Positions 8,079 through 13,476 of a stretch of DNA of 35,064 nucleotides are shown here, piece by piece (positions within the stretch are counted from its first letter, which is position 1; each line of letters begins with the position of its first letter). A program made the translations under genes and the position numbers. The notes under the pieces were generated by a model. That model had not been told where the DNA came from, made no database searches, and was given only the letters and a program-made list of their open reading frames with translations. Source of the DNA: Chromobacterium sphagni (lineage in GTDB: Bacteria > Pseudomonadota > Gammaproteobacteria > Burkholderiales > Chromobacteriaceae); NCBI RefSeq assembly GCF_001855555.1, contig NZ_MKCT01000029.1:1-35064 (forward strand), written 5' to 3'.

Positions 8079-8293
8079 AGGCCACCCCGTTTTCGTTGTT
8101 CCGCGCGGGCCTGGCAGTCCATGCAGCGGGTGCAGCCTGGCGCTGCCAAGCGGCGAGCTTCCGGGATGGGCTCGCCGCAGTCGTCGCACTGCGACAGGCT
8201 GGCGCCCAGCGGCCGGCTGGCGGCGGCCTGGGCCGCCAGCGAGGCCATCAGGTGAAACGCCTCCAGCTCCTGGGCGCGGTCAAACTCATCCAT
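8075..8293 (-). CDS. TraR/DksA-type zinc-finger protein
   Basis: A 72-residue protein with a four-cysteine zinc finger, CDDCGEPIPEARRLAAPG then CTRCMDC (the CxxC...CxxC spacing of TraR/DksA), preceded by a helix (MDEFDRAQELEAFHL). TraR-type proteins enter the secondary channel of RNA polymerase and mimic DksA with ppGpp. Phage versions may shift host transcription or help late genes. The ATG at 8293 overlaps the Rz stop by 8 bases. The longer frame upstream lies inside Rz and is not preferred. Confidence 0.85.
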   Translation of the reverse strand: MDEFDRAQELEAFHLMASLAAQAAASRPLGASLSQCDDCGEPIPEARRLAAPGCTRCMDCQARAEQRKRGGL

Positions 8294-8879
8294 GGTCGGC
8301 CTCCTGGTGCAGCCGGATGAAGCCATCCAGGCGAGTTTCCAGTTCCTGGCACCAGCTGCCGTAGTCGGCGGCGTGGTTCAGTAGGTCTGCGGGCGGTAAC
8401 CCGCGCGCGGCGGTGCTGGCTTGGTCGGCTTTACCAGCATTTCCGGCGTCGGCTGTGGGCAGGCCCGGATCACGTTCGGAGTAACCGAGGGCGGCGCGGT
8501 AGAGCCGCAGGCTGTCAGGGCCAAGACCAGTCCAAGCCTGGCCATCATTGCGAGTCGCATCGGCGATCCTTTCGCGAAGCTGGGCCTGGCTGCGCGCCAG
8601 TTGGCCCTGGGTTTGCAACAACTGCCAGCCCACCTTGTGCGCCAAGTCGGTCAAGCGCGCTTGCTCGGCATGGGCCGCCGCCAGCGCCTGGCTTTGTTTC
8701 TCTGCCTTCTGCAGCAGCTCGGCAGCGTGCGCGGCTTCTTGCTTGGCCATCTTGGCCTCGTAGACGCGGGTGGCTTGGCCTTGGCCGCTGCCGTAACCGA
8801 CGAAACCCGCCACGCCCAGGGTGACGCCGCACAGTGCTACGTGCAGGACATTGAGCAGCAAGGGGCTGGCGCTAAGCAT
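8286..8879 (-). CDS. Inner-membrane spanin (Rz-like)
   Basis: The 197-residue protein has one N-terminal membrane segment (about residues 8-28, NVLHVALCGVTLGVAGFVGY). A long Ala/Gln-rich coiled coil follows (EAAHAAELLQKAEKQSQALA and beyond), and the C-terminal domain ends LETRLDGFIRLHQEADHG. This is the topology of Rz, the i-spanin that joins with Rz1 to fuse inner and outer membranes at lysis. It follows the holin gene with an 8-base overlap. A second reading frame inside it (8378-8560) encodes the matching Rz1. Sequence alone would not prove the family, but the nested partner does so in practice. Confidence 0.85.
   Translation of the reverse strand: MLSASPLLLNVLHVALCGVTLGVAGFVGYGSGQGQATRVYEAKMAKQEAAHAAELLQKAEKQSQALAAAHAEQARLTDLAHKVGWQLLQTQGQLARSQAQLRERIADATRNDGQAWTGLGPDSLRLYRAALGYSERDPGLPTADAGNAGKADQASTAARGLPPADLLNHAADYGSWCQELETRLDGFIRLHQEADHG
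8378..8560 (-). CDS. Outer-membrane spanin lipoprotein (Rz1-like), nested in Rz
   Basis: A 60-residue lipoprotein coded wholly inside the Rz gene in another frame. It has a signal peptide (MRLAMMARLGLVLAL) with the lipobox LTAC (Cys about residue 18), then a Pro-rich mature chain (APPSVTPNV, PQPTPEMLVKPTKPAPP). These are the defining traits of Rz1 o-spanins. The protein would sit in the outer membrane and bind the periplasmic end of Rz. Its start is internal to Rz, at about Rz residue 107. Confidence 0.85.
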   Translation of the reverse strand: MRLAMMARLGLVLALTACGSTAPPSVTPNVIRACPQPTPEMLVKPTKPAPPRAGYRPQTY

Positions 8880-9102
8880 TGTTGGCCTCCTTGCTGTCGC
8901 GCTTGGTGGCGATCCAGCTGCGAGCCGCGGAGTAGCCGCCCACCACGCCCAGGTAGATCAGCCAGACCTCGGCGGTCAGCGTGCCGGCCACGCCTTGGTA
9001 AACGAACATGCCGGTGGCGGCCGCGCAGGCCACATTGGCCCACAGCTTGCTATGGCTGAGTCGCCCTGTGGTCGGATTGGTGAAGAGGTCGGCCAGGGTC
9101 AT
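8872..9102 (-). CDS. Putative holin
   Basis: A 76-residue protein with two probable membrane segments (about residues 21-39, WANVACAAATGMFVYQGVA, and 45-62, AEVWLIYLGVVGGYSAA) and a charged C-terminus (KRDSKEANNA). Size, topology and place between the endolysin and spanin genes indicate a class II-like holin that opens the inner membrane to time lysis. Its start lies inside the endolysin gene (51-base overlap) and its stop overlaps Rz. No specific family could be named. Confidence 0.75.
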   Translation of the reverse strand: MTLADLFTNPTTGRLSHSKLWANVACAAATGMFVYQGVAGTLTAEVWLIYLGVVGGYSAARSWIATKRDSKEANNA

Positions 9103-9508
9103 TGGTATCCCGCGCCAGAGCGAAGTGCGGAAATTCGCGGAACGGCGCGCCTGGGCGGCCGTACCAGTTGAGGCCCAGCTCCATGCCGATGCGGCCGGCG
9201 GTTTGCCAAGCGGGGTGCCGGTCTTCCCACATCGGCTTGCCATTCACCAGCGGAACGATGTCGAAGGCGCGCGCGGCGGGCTTGCCGTTGATCATCACGT
9301 TGTGTTCGGACTGGCCGCCTTTGGCATTGGTGACGCGCGGGCCAGGATTGCCGTTACGGCCCTGGGCGTAGAGCTGGTCCTGCTCGGCCGGCGAGCGCCA
9401 GGTGCAGGTGATGAGGATGTCGAGGCCGGCGGCCTGGCAGCGCTGCAAAAAGGTGCGGCAGAGCGGCTGCAAGTCCGGGTGGAGGTCTTCGATCTTGCGG
9501 CTGGGCAT
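9050..9508 (-). CDS. Peptidase M15 endolysin (L-Ala-D-Glu peptidase type)
   Basis: The 152-residue protein has the M15 zinc-peptidase pattern: TWRSPAEQDQLYAQGR (about residues 37-51), then SEHN with His69, then AFDIVPL with Asp83, then FPHF with His128, giving the His-Asp-His zinc ligands and Glu125 as probable catalytic base. Such endolysins cut the peptide stem of peptidoglycan. There is no signal peptide, so it depends on the holin. AGGAGGG precedes the ATG by 6 bases. It is the first gene of the leftward late block and so probably leads the lysis cassette transcript. Confidence 0.9.
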   Translation of the reverse strand: MPSRKIEDLHPDLQPLCRTFLQRCQAAGLDILITCTWRSPAEQDQLYAQGRNGNPGPRVTNAKGGQSEHNVMINGKPAARAFDIVPLVNGKPMWEDRHPAWQTAGRIGMELGLNWYGRPGAPFREFPHFALARDTNDPGRPLHQSDHRATQP

Positions 9509-9529
9509 GGTTCCCTCCTATCAAAATGA

Positions 9530-9559
9530 AACATGCCACCCATTGTGGGGTGGCATGTT
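9530..9559 (-). terminator. Perfect hairpin in the leader of the lysis genes
   Basis: AACATGCCACCC (9530-9541) pairs exactly with 9548-9559 across a 6-base gap. On the minus strand TTTCATTTTGA follows, so it could end the leftward lysogeny transcript before the lysis genes. It lies only 22 bases before the endolysin ATG. If the promoter at 9569-9594 is real, this hairpin would form the very 5' end of the late mRNA and could protect it or attenuate it. Confidence 0.75.
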
Positions 9560-9561
9560 CG

Positions 9562-9594
9562 GAGGGGCGTTTAATGCGCTTTAAAGCATGGACT
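9562..9594 (-). promoter_or_regulatory. Candidate late promoter (Plys-like) with 10-bp palindrome
   Basis: Reading leftward: AGTC (9594-9591), the exact palindrome GCTTTAAAGC (9587-9578), then TTAAAC (9574-9569). This repeats the order and spacing of the site at 2213-2185, including the ACG after the A/T run. It lies about 60 bases upstream of the endolysin start, where Mu has its lys promoter. Promoter activity is inferred from recurrence and position only. Confidence 0.45.
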
Positions 9595-9614
9595 TACAGG
9601 GCAGGAATGGCTTG

Positions 9615-10427
9615 CTAGGTTGATTTCTTGCAATGCGCAGGTTTGGCTTGCTCTACTATTTGCCCGGTTTGCTTATCAACGTCATACACAGTCAAGCATT
9701 CTCGTCCGCCGAATTTCTTTTTCAGCTCAGCATCTTCTGCGGCGACAGCCGATTTGATTTGACTATCCGTTGCGCGAAGCTGTTGCTCACACTTCTGCTT
9801 GGCCTTGTGATAAGCCGCTTCATCTTTACGCAGGTATTTCGTACTCTCTACAGTTCTCTCTCGCGTCGCCGAATAAGACAGCGACTGGAGCTGTAGCGCG
9901 GCATCTTGGCAATATGCAAAATGCTCACGTTGATCATCAGGCTGACGCTCTATCAAGGTCGGCCAACGTTCAAGCTCTGCTTGCAGTGGCTTCTGCACAT
10001 GTTTGATGATGCCAGTGCCATCTCCTAACTGAATACCATCAATTAACGATTGTTCCGCTTCATTGATCACCCGCAAAGTGCCTTTGGCAAACTGCCGGGC
10101 TTCGGTCAGCCCCATCGGCTTGACATGCTCTGGTATGGCTTGCTTTGCTTCAACTTGTGTGAGCTTTTTCTGACTGGGAGCAGATGCAACAGTAGGTGCC
10201 GTCGATTCCTGGGGAGTGGATGCCGTTGAAGCGCCTTCCGGGGCGAAAAAACCTGCTGCTACTAGCGCAACTAATGACAGCATTCCCCCACCCAGCAAAA
10301 AGTGAAGCCGCTTTGGCACTTCCTCCATTTTTTTCCCTTTGAATAAGGATGGGGCAACCGTGCCAATGATCGCTATCAGTAAAAAAAACAAGCCGATCAG
10401 CCCCAAAATACTCGCCACAATAGACAT
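9615..10427 (-). CDS. Two-span membrane protein of unknown function, lysogeny region
   Basis: The 270-residue protein has two membrane segments near the N-terminus (about residues 5-28, ASILGLIGLFFLLIAIIGTV, and 44-63, LGGGMLSLVALVAAGFFAP), then a Ser/Thr/Pro linker and a charged soluble domain of about 190 residues. That domain holds several Cys (FAYCQDA, KQKCEQQL, GRECLTVY, PAHCKK). I do not recognise the family. GGGAGAGG precedes the ATG by 6 bases. It lies downstream of the repressor and the 251-aa membrane protein on the same strand, in more AT-rich DNA than the late genes. That context suits a lysogenically expressed accessory gene such as superinfection exclusion, but function is not shown. 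Confidence 0.7.
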   Translation of the reverse strand: MSIVASILGLIGLFFLLIAIIGTVAPSLFKGKKMEEVPKRLHFLLGGGMLSLVALVAAGFFAPEGASTASTPQESTAPTVASAPSQKKLTQVEAKQAIPEHVKPMGLTEARQFAKGTLRVINEAEQSLIDGIQLGDGTGIIKHVQKPLQAELERWPTLIERQPDDQREHFAYCQDAALQLQSLSYSATRERTVESTKYLRKDEAAYHKAKQKCEQQLRATDSQIKSAVAAEDAELKKKFGGRECLTVYDVDKQTGQIVEQAKPAHCKKST

Positions 10428-10457
10428 GGACCTCTCCCGACATGAGCAGCATTAGGA

Positions 10458-10482
10458 AACCTGCTGATGAACGCAGCAGGTT
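10458..10482 (-). terminator. Short hairpin after the 251-aa membrane protein gene
   Basis: AACCTGCTG (10458-10466) pairs perfectly with CAGCAGGTT (10474-10482) over a 7-base loop. On the minus strand TTCCTAAT follows, a poor T-run, so it may only partly stop transcription between the two membrane-protein genes. Confidence 0.5.
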
Positions 10483-10527
10483 AGGTTTCATACCAATGCC
10501 GCAACAGTACGGCATCTGGGAACAGAC

Positions 10528-11283
10528 TCAACGTTTGCGCAGCTTATGGGCAACGTGCAATGGCTGCCAATATGCCACTTGACCATTCTGGCCTGCTAAA
10601 CACTGGATGTCTGGCGCATTTGGAAAGTCGATAATGCTGCCCAGCCGATACCTTTGGCCTTGGTAGTTGCACTCATGCTGCTGACTCTGCAACTGAGCCT
10701 TAAGCGCGCTGGCCTGGGCTGATGAAGTATGGCTTAGATAGCCTAGGGAAATTGAAATCCCTATTGCCAGCACACTGATGGCAATCAAAACTTTCACACT
10801 GCGCTGCGCTTCGCTTAATGCCTGGGCACTGGCCACGCAATCCTCGCAAACAGTCTTATACCTGAGAGCCGGCTGCGTATAAGCGCTATAAGATGGCGCG
10901 GCTACATCATTGGCCGTTTTTTTGCTGGCCTTGTGTTCTGCAGCGTAAATTTCTTTCTTTAGCCAGCTATAGGCTTCTCGGAACCACTCAATCGGCAAGT
11001 CTTTGTACATCTTGCCGTGGAACTGGTTGGAAAAGCTGCGCCATACTTTTTCCATGTCACGTCCGCTGGCATTGGCAAGTTGCCGTACTAAATCCCGTAT
11101 TTCATTTTGTTGCTGGAGTGTTAGCAGTTCCCCTGAGAGCAACTCTTCTCCACTACGGTCAACGTGGAGATTAATCACGTTATTGTTATTGAAAAACGGG
11201 GATTGATTGGTGATATCCCCGTTAATGTTTTGCTCGTTGTAGTCGTTCTGGGCTACTCGATTGTTACTGCCCTCGGTCTTCAT
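10528..11283 (-). CDS. Membrane-anchored protein with ORF6C-like domain and repressor-tail motif
   Basis: The protein has 251 residues from MKTEGSNNRV. Residues 5-18 (GSNNRVAQNDYNEQ) resemble the repressor tail (GSGNRVAGQNYREY). An Asn-rich stretch follows. Residues about 50-112 (LTLQQQNEIRDLV, VWRSFSNQFHGKMYKDLP, FREAYSWLKKEI) resemble the phage ORF6C C-terminal domain. One membrane segment lies at about 163-182 (VKVLIAISVLAIGISISLGY), and the outer C-terminal domain has Cys (HECNYQGQRY, DIQCLAG). The start overlaps the repressor end by 20 bases, so the two are probably co-expressed in the lysogen. The frame opens further upstream, but within repressor coding. The role is unknown; a sensor or exclusion function coupled to the repressor is a guess. 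Confidence 0.7.
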   Translation of the reverse strand: MKTEGSNNRVAQNDYNEQNINGDITNQSPFFNNNNVINLHVDRSGEELLSGELLTLQQQNEIRDLVRQLANASGRDMEKVWRSFSNQFHGKMYKDLPIEWFREAYSWLKKEIYAAEHKASKKTANDVAAPSYSAYTQPALRYKTVCEDCVASAQALSEAQRSVKVLIAISVLAIGISISLGYLSHTSSAQASALKAQLQSQQHECNYQGQRYRLGSIIDFPNAPDIQCLAGQNGQVAYWQPLHVAHKLRKR

Positions 11284-11740
11284 CGTCCTTGCTGCCTTTC
11301 GCACCGTGATACTCGCGGTAATTCTGGCCAGCCACCCGGTTGCCAGAACCACTCACGACAATTCCCTTGGCATTATCATCGCACGGGACTGTACTAACTG
11401 GCACTGACCTAAGGGCTAGTTTCGTGACGGCTTTGGCCAACTGGTTGGCATCCACCTTCTTTTCCAACGACAGCAAATCGATCGCGTCCAGCACCGCTTG
11501 ATGGACAGCGGATTCGCCTATGCCCTGGCCTTGGCGTTGGCCTAGAAGGACATATTGCACATCAACGCCAGCTGCCGCCAAAGCTGCCAGCTGTACGGCT
11601 GTTGGAGATGAAACCCCTTTTTCCCAGTCGACAAGAGTACGCCTCTTCGCGCCTGCCTTATCTGCAAAAACCTCTTGCGTAAGGCCGAGACGTTCACGCT
11701 CTTCTTTGAGTCTCAACTCAATCAAAGTGCAAATCTCCAC
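11264..11740 (-). CDS. XRE-family phage repressor
   Basis: The 158-residue protein has an N-terminal helix-turn-helix (about residues 8-62: LRLKEERERLGLTQEVFADK, then RTLVDWEKGVSSPTA and LAALAAAGVDVQYVLLGQ), a short helical middle (AVLDAIDLLSLEKKV) and a tail holding GSGNRVAGQNYREY (131-144). It is transcribed away from the early operon across a palindromic operator, the position of the lysis-lysogeny repressor. The GTG at 11740 has no ribosome site. A TTG at 11725, preceded by GGAG at 8 bases, is an alternative start giving MIELRLKEER. The tail and the first codons of the next gene overlap. Confidence 0.85.
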   Translation of the reverse strand: MEICTLIELRLKEERERLGLTQEVFADKAGAKRRTLVDWEKGVSSPTAVQLAALAAAGVDVQYVLLGQRQGQGIGESAVHQAVLDAIDLLSLEKKVDANQLAKAVTKLALRSVPVSTVPCDDNAKGIVVSGSGNRVAGQNYREYHGAKGSKDDEDRGQ

Positions 11741-11741
11741 T
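11726..11741. promoter_or_regulatory. Degenerate second operator at repressor start
   Basis: AGTGCAAATCTCCACT shares the GTGCA-AT-TCT-CAC skeleton of the exact palindrome at 11758-11775 and has AGTG/CACT outer arms. It overlaps the repressor start region, where binding would allow autorepression. The match is imperfect and the role is inferred. Confidence 0.35.
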
Positions 11742-11751
11742 CAAAATAATG

Positions 11752-11780
11752 TTGACATGTGCAGATTTCTGCACAATACT
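11752..11780 (+). promoter_or_regulatory. Early promoter with 18-bp operator palindrome
   Basis: A consensus -35 TTGACA (11752-11757) and a -10-like AATACT (11775-11780) are 17 bases apart. The spacer is filled by the perfect palindrome TGTGCAGATTTCTGCACA (11758-11775, 8-bp arms). A protein bound there would block RNA polymerase. The promoter faces the early operon (first ATG 11861, preceded by TAGGAG), so this is the likely target of the divergent XRE repressor. Confidence 0.8.
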
Positions 11781-11860
11781 CAACTCACACCGTCCCACCA
11801 CGAACGGCAACTTAAGCGGCACTCTCCCAAGCGCCGCCGCCCCTTGAATAGGAGCTAACC

Positions 11861-12103
11861 ATGCAACTACGTACCCCAGCCCAGGCTCGCAAGGAGCTTC
11901 AGGACAAAGGGATTTCTATTACCCAATGGGCCATCGCCAACAAGTTCTCGCCCAACCTGGTTTTTGAAGTCTTGGGCGGCCGCAAGAAGTGCGTGCGCGG
12001 CCAAGCTCATGAGATCGCAGTCAAGTTGGGCATCAAGGCTGGTGAAATCTGCACCGACCCGGCCAATGCCTTGGCTCAGTCCCGTCGCCGCGTCGCAGCG
12101 TGA
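11861..12103 (+). CDS. Small DNA-binding regulator, BcepMu gp16 family
   Basis: An 80-residue protein that starts MQLRTPAQARKELQDKGISI and carries a helix-turn-helix (SITQWAIANKFSPNLVFEVL, about residues 19-38, then GGRKKCVRGQAHEIAVKLGI). This is the pattern of the phage-associated BcepMu gp16 family, which stands first in the early operon as Ner does in Mu. It may act as a Cro/Ner-like regulator of the early and repressor promoters. TAGGAGC lies 6 bases before the ATG. Confidence 0.85.
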   Translation: MQLRTPAQARKELQDKGISITQWAIANKFSPNLVFEVLGGRKKCVRGQAHEIAVKLGIKAGEICTDPANALAQSRRRVAA

Positions 12104-12111
12104 GGCCCGCC

Positions 12112-12351
12112 ATGACTAAGTCACTACTTACTGATTCACACGAACCCGGCGCCATCCAAACCAGCATCGACGCGCTGTTTCTGCCTGAATCCCTGACCTC
12201 GCTACGCGCTCAGTCGGCTTTACGGCAGAGGCTAGAGCTAACTGCCGCGCAACACGAAGAGGCGGAACGCCTGTCTCCGTACCTGGGCATCAGCGTGCAG
12301 CAGGTTTACCGCAGACTGCGCTCCGGCGAGCTGTCCTTAACCTCCAAGTAA
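12112..12351 (+). CDS. Small early protein with HTH-like C-terminus
   Basis: A 79-residue protein from MTKSLLTDSHEP. The C-terminal part, TAAQHEEAERLSPYLGISVQ then QVYRRLRSGELSL, reads as a helix-turn-helix of the excisionase/MerR-like kind. GAGG lies 5-9 bases before the chosen ATG. A GTG four codons upstream is possible but overlaps the previous gene. Its end overlaps the oppositely transcribed 90-aa gene by 46 bases. The function is probably DNA binding, and the family is not recognised. Confidence 0.6.
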   Translation: MTKSLLTDSHEPGAIQTSIDALFLPESLTSLRAQSALRQRLELTAAQHEEAERLSPYLGISVQQVYRRLRSGELSLTSK

Positions 12352-12578
12352 CGGCCACTGATCATGTCTGCCCACGCATCCACTTCACTCATTACCGCAG
12401 CGATCTCGTCAGGGTCCGCAACGCTGGCCTTGGGCGCGGAGATGAATTGTTCCAGCTTATCGACCAGCGAGCGCGGGTCCAATTGGCCCGCCCGGATGGC
12501 GGCATCCAGCAGCGCCTCAATCATCAGGTTCTGCGCGGTGATTTGCGCTTGCAGCCGGGTTTCCAGGTCCATCGTCAT
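12306..12578 (-). CDS. Hypothetical 90-aa acidic helical protein on the opposite strand
   Basis: The protein begins MTMDLETRLQAQITAQNLMI and continues helical, with LDPRSLVDKLEQFI and DEIAAVMSEVDAWADMI. A good ribosome site (AAGGAAG, 7 bases before the ATG) and normal codon use support it as a real gene, although it opposes the early operon around it. The helical, acidic make-up suggests a protein-binding or anti-repressor-like partner, but nothing identifies it. It converges on the 79-aa gene. Confidence 0.6.
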   Translation of the reverse strand: MTMDLETRLQAQITAQNLMIEALLDAAIRAGQLDPRSLVDKLEQFISAPKASVADPDEIAAVMSEVDAWADMISGRYLEVKDSSPERSLR

Positions 12579-12632
12579 GGTTTGCTTCCTTTCGTGGATT
12601 ATCCGCTGTTCATGCTATGCGGCGCAAACCCG

Positions 12633-12647
12633 TTGCACCAGTTGCAA
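12633..12647. promoter_or_regulatory. Small inverted repeat in a divergent gap
   Basis: TTGCA-CCAGT-TGCAA forms a 5-bp-arm inverted repeat, and GTTGCA occurs twice, 9 bases apart. It lies between the leftward 90-aa gene and the rightward 157-aa gene, where an operator or promoter would be expected. The sequence is short and could occur by chance. Confidence 0.3.
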
Positions 12648-12660
12648 AACGCCATTTTGT

Positions 12661-12690
12661 TTGGAATGTCGGCCCTGAAGGGCATTCCAA
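12661..12690 (+). promoter_or_regulatory. Hairpin covering the start of the 157-aa gene
   Basis: TTGGAATG (12661-12668) pairs with CATTCCAA (12683-12690), and inside it GCCCT pairs with AGGGC. The last A is the first base of the ATG, and the GAAGGG ribosome site is within the fold. The structure would hide the start of translation unless opened. Confidence 0.5.
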
Positions 12691-13163
12691 TGAGCCGCCG
12701 AAACTGGAAGCGCCTGCAGCCCAGCTCGCTGCGCCACGCGCTGGAGCTGTGCAAGGACTACGCCAAGGAAAAGCACAACCTGTCGGTGGAGCGGATCGCC
12801 GAACGGATGGGCCTGGCCGACCACTGGACGCTTTACAAGTGGATTCAAAACGGCCGCATGCCGATCTGCCTGGTTCGCGCCTATGAGGCCGTATGCGGCA
12901 TCAACTACGCCACCCGCTGGCTGGCTGCCAGCGGCGGCTACCTGCTGATCGACATGCCCACCGGCCGCAATGCCTCGGCCGAGGACATCCAAGTACTTCA
13001 GCAGACCCTGAATGATGCGGTCGGCCTGCTGTTGCAGTTTCATGCCGGCAAAGGCCAGGAGGCCGACACGCTGGCCGCGCTGCAGCAGGGCCTGGAGGGC
13101 TTGGCCTGGCACCACCGCAACATCGAACGGCACCTGCAGCCGGAACTGGAGCTGAACCCATGA
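12690..13163 (+). CDS. Early phage DNA-binding protein, 157 aa
   Basis: The protein starts MSRRNWKRLQPSSLRHALEL. A helix-turn-helix-like region follows (NLSVERIAERMGLADHWTLY, about residues 27-46, then KWIQNGRMP), with YEAVCGINYATRWLAASGGY next and a Gln/Leu-rich helical C-terminus. Proteins of this build are frequent in early operons of BcepMu-like phages; the exact role is unknown. An in-frame ATG lies 8 codons upstream at 12666. The later one is preferred because GAAGGG precedes it. It overlaps the next gene by 4 bases. Confidence 0.7.
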   Translation: MSRRNWKRLQPSSLRHALELCKDYAKEKHNLSVERIAERMGLADHWTLYKWIQNGRMPICLVRAYEAVCGINYATRWLAASGGYLLIDMPTGRNASAEDIQVLQQTLNDAVGLLLQFHAGKGQEADTLAALQQGLEGLAWHHRNIERHLQPELELNP

Positions 13164-13462
13164 GCGCGCAAACCAATAAAAGCTCCGAGAAGGTGCTGGA
13201 CGTGCTGACGGTGCTGCTAAGCCATTTTGCCCACGGCCTGACACCGGGTGAGCTGGCCAAGGCCACCGACCTGTCGCCGTCCAGCATCACCCGCTACGTG
13301 GCCACGCTGGAAGAAGCGGGCTTCGCGGAACGCATCCCCGAAACCGGTCGCATCCGTCCCTCGGTCCGGCTGGCCCAGCACGCGGTGGCGATCCTGCGCA
13401 GCCTGGAAGCCGCCCGCAGCCGCCTGGACGAACTAACCACCCGCATCACGCTTGAACGATAA
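13160..13462 (+). CDS. IclR-type winged-helix regulator, small
   Basis: A 100-residue protein with a single winged-helix domain: SEKVLDVLTVLLSHFAHGLT, then PGELAKATDLSPSSITRYVA as turn and recognition helix (about residues 29-48), then TLEEAGFAERIPETGRIRPS as the wing. It resembles the DNA-binding half of IclR regulators without the ligand domain, as seen in many Mu-like early operons. The ATG overlaps the previous stop by 4 bases. Its target is unknown; it may regulate the phage early genes or help replication. Confidence 0.75.
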   Translation: MSAQTNKSSEKVLDVLTVLLSHFAHGLTPGELAKATDLSPSSITRYVATLEEAGFAERIPETGRIRPSVRLAQHAVAILRSLEAARSRLDELTTRITLER

Positions 13463-13476
13463 GAGGAGTTCCCCGC

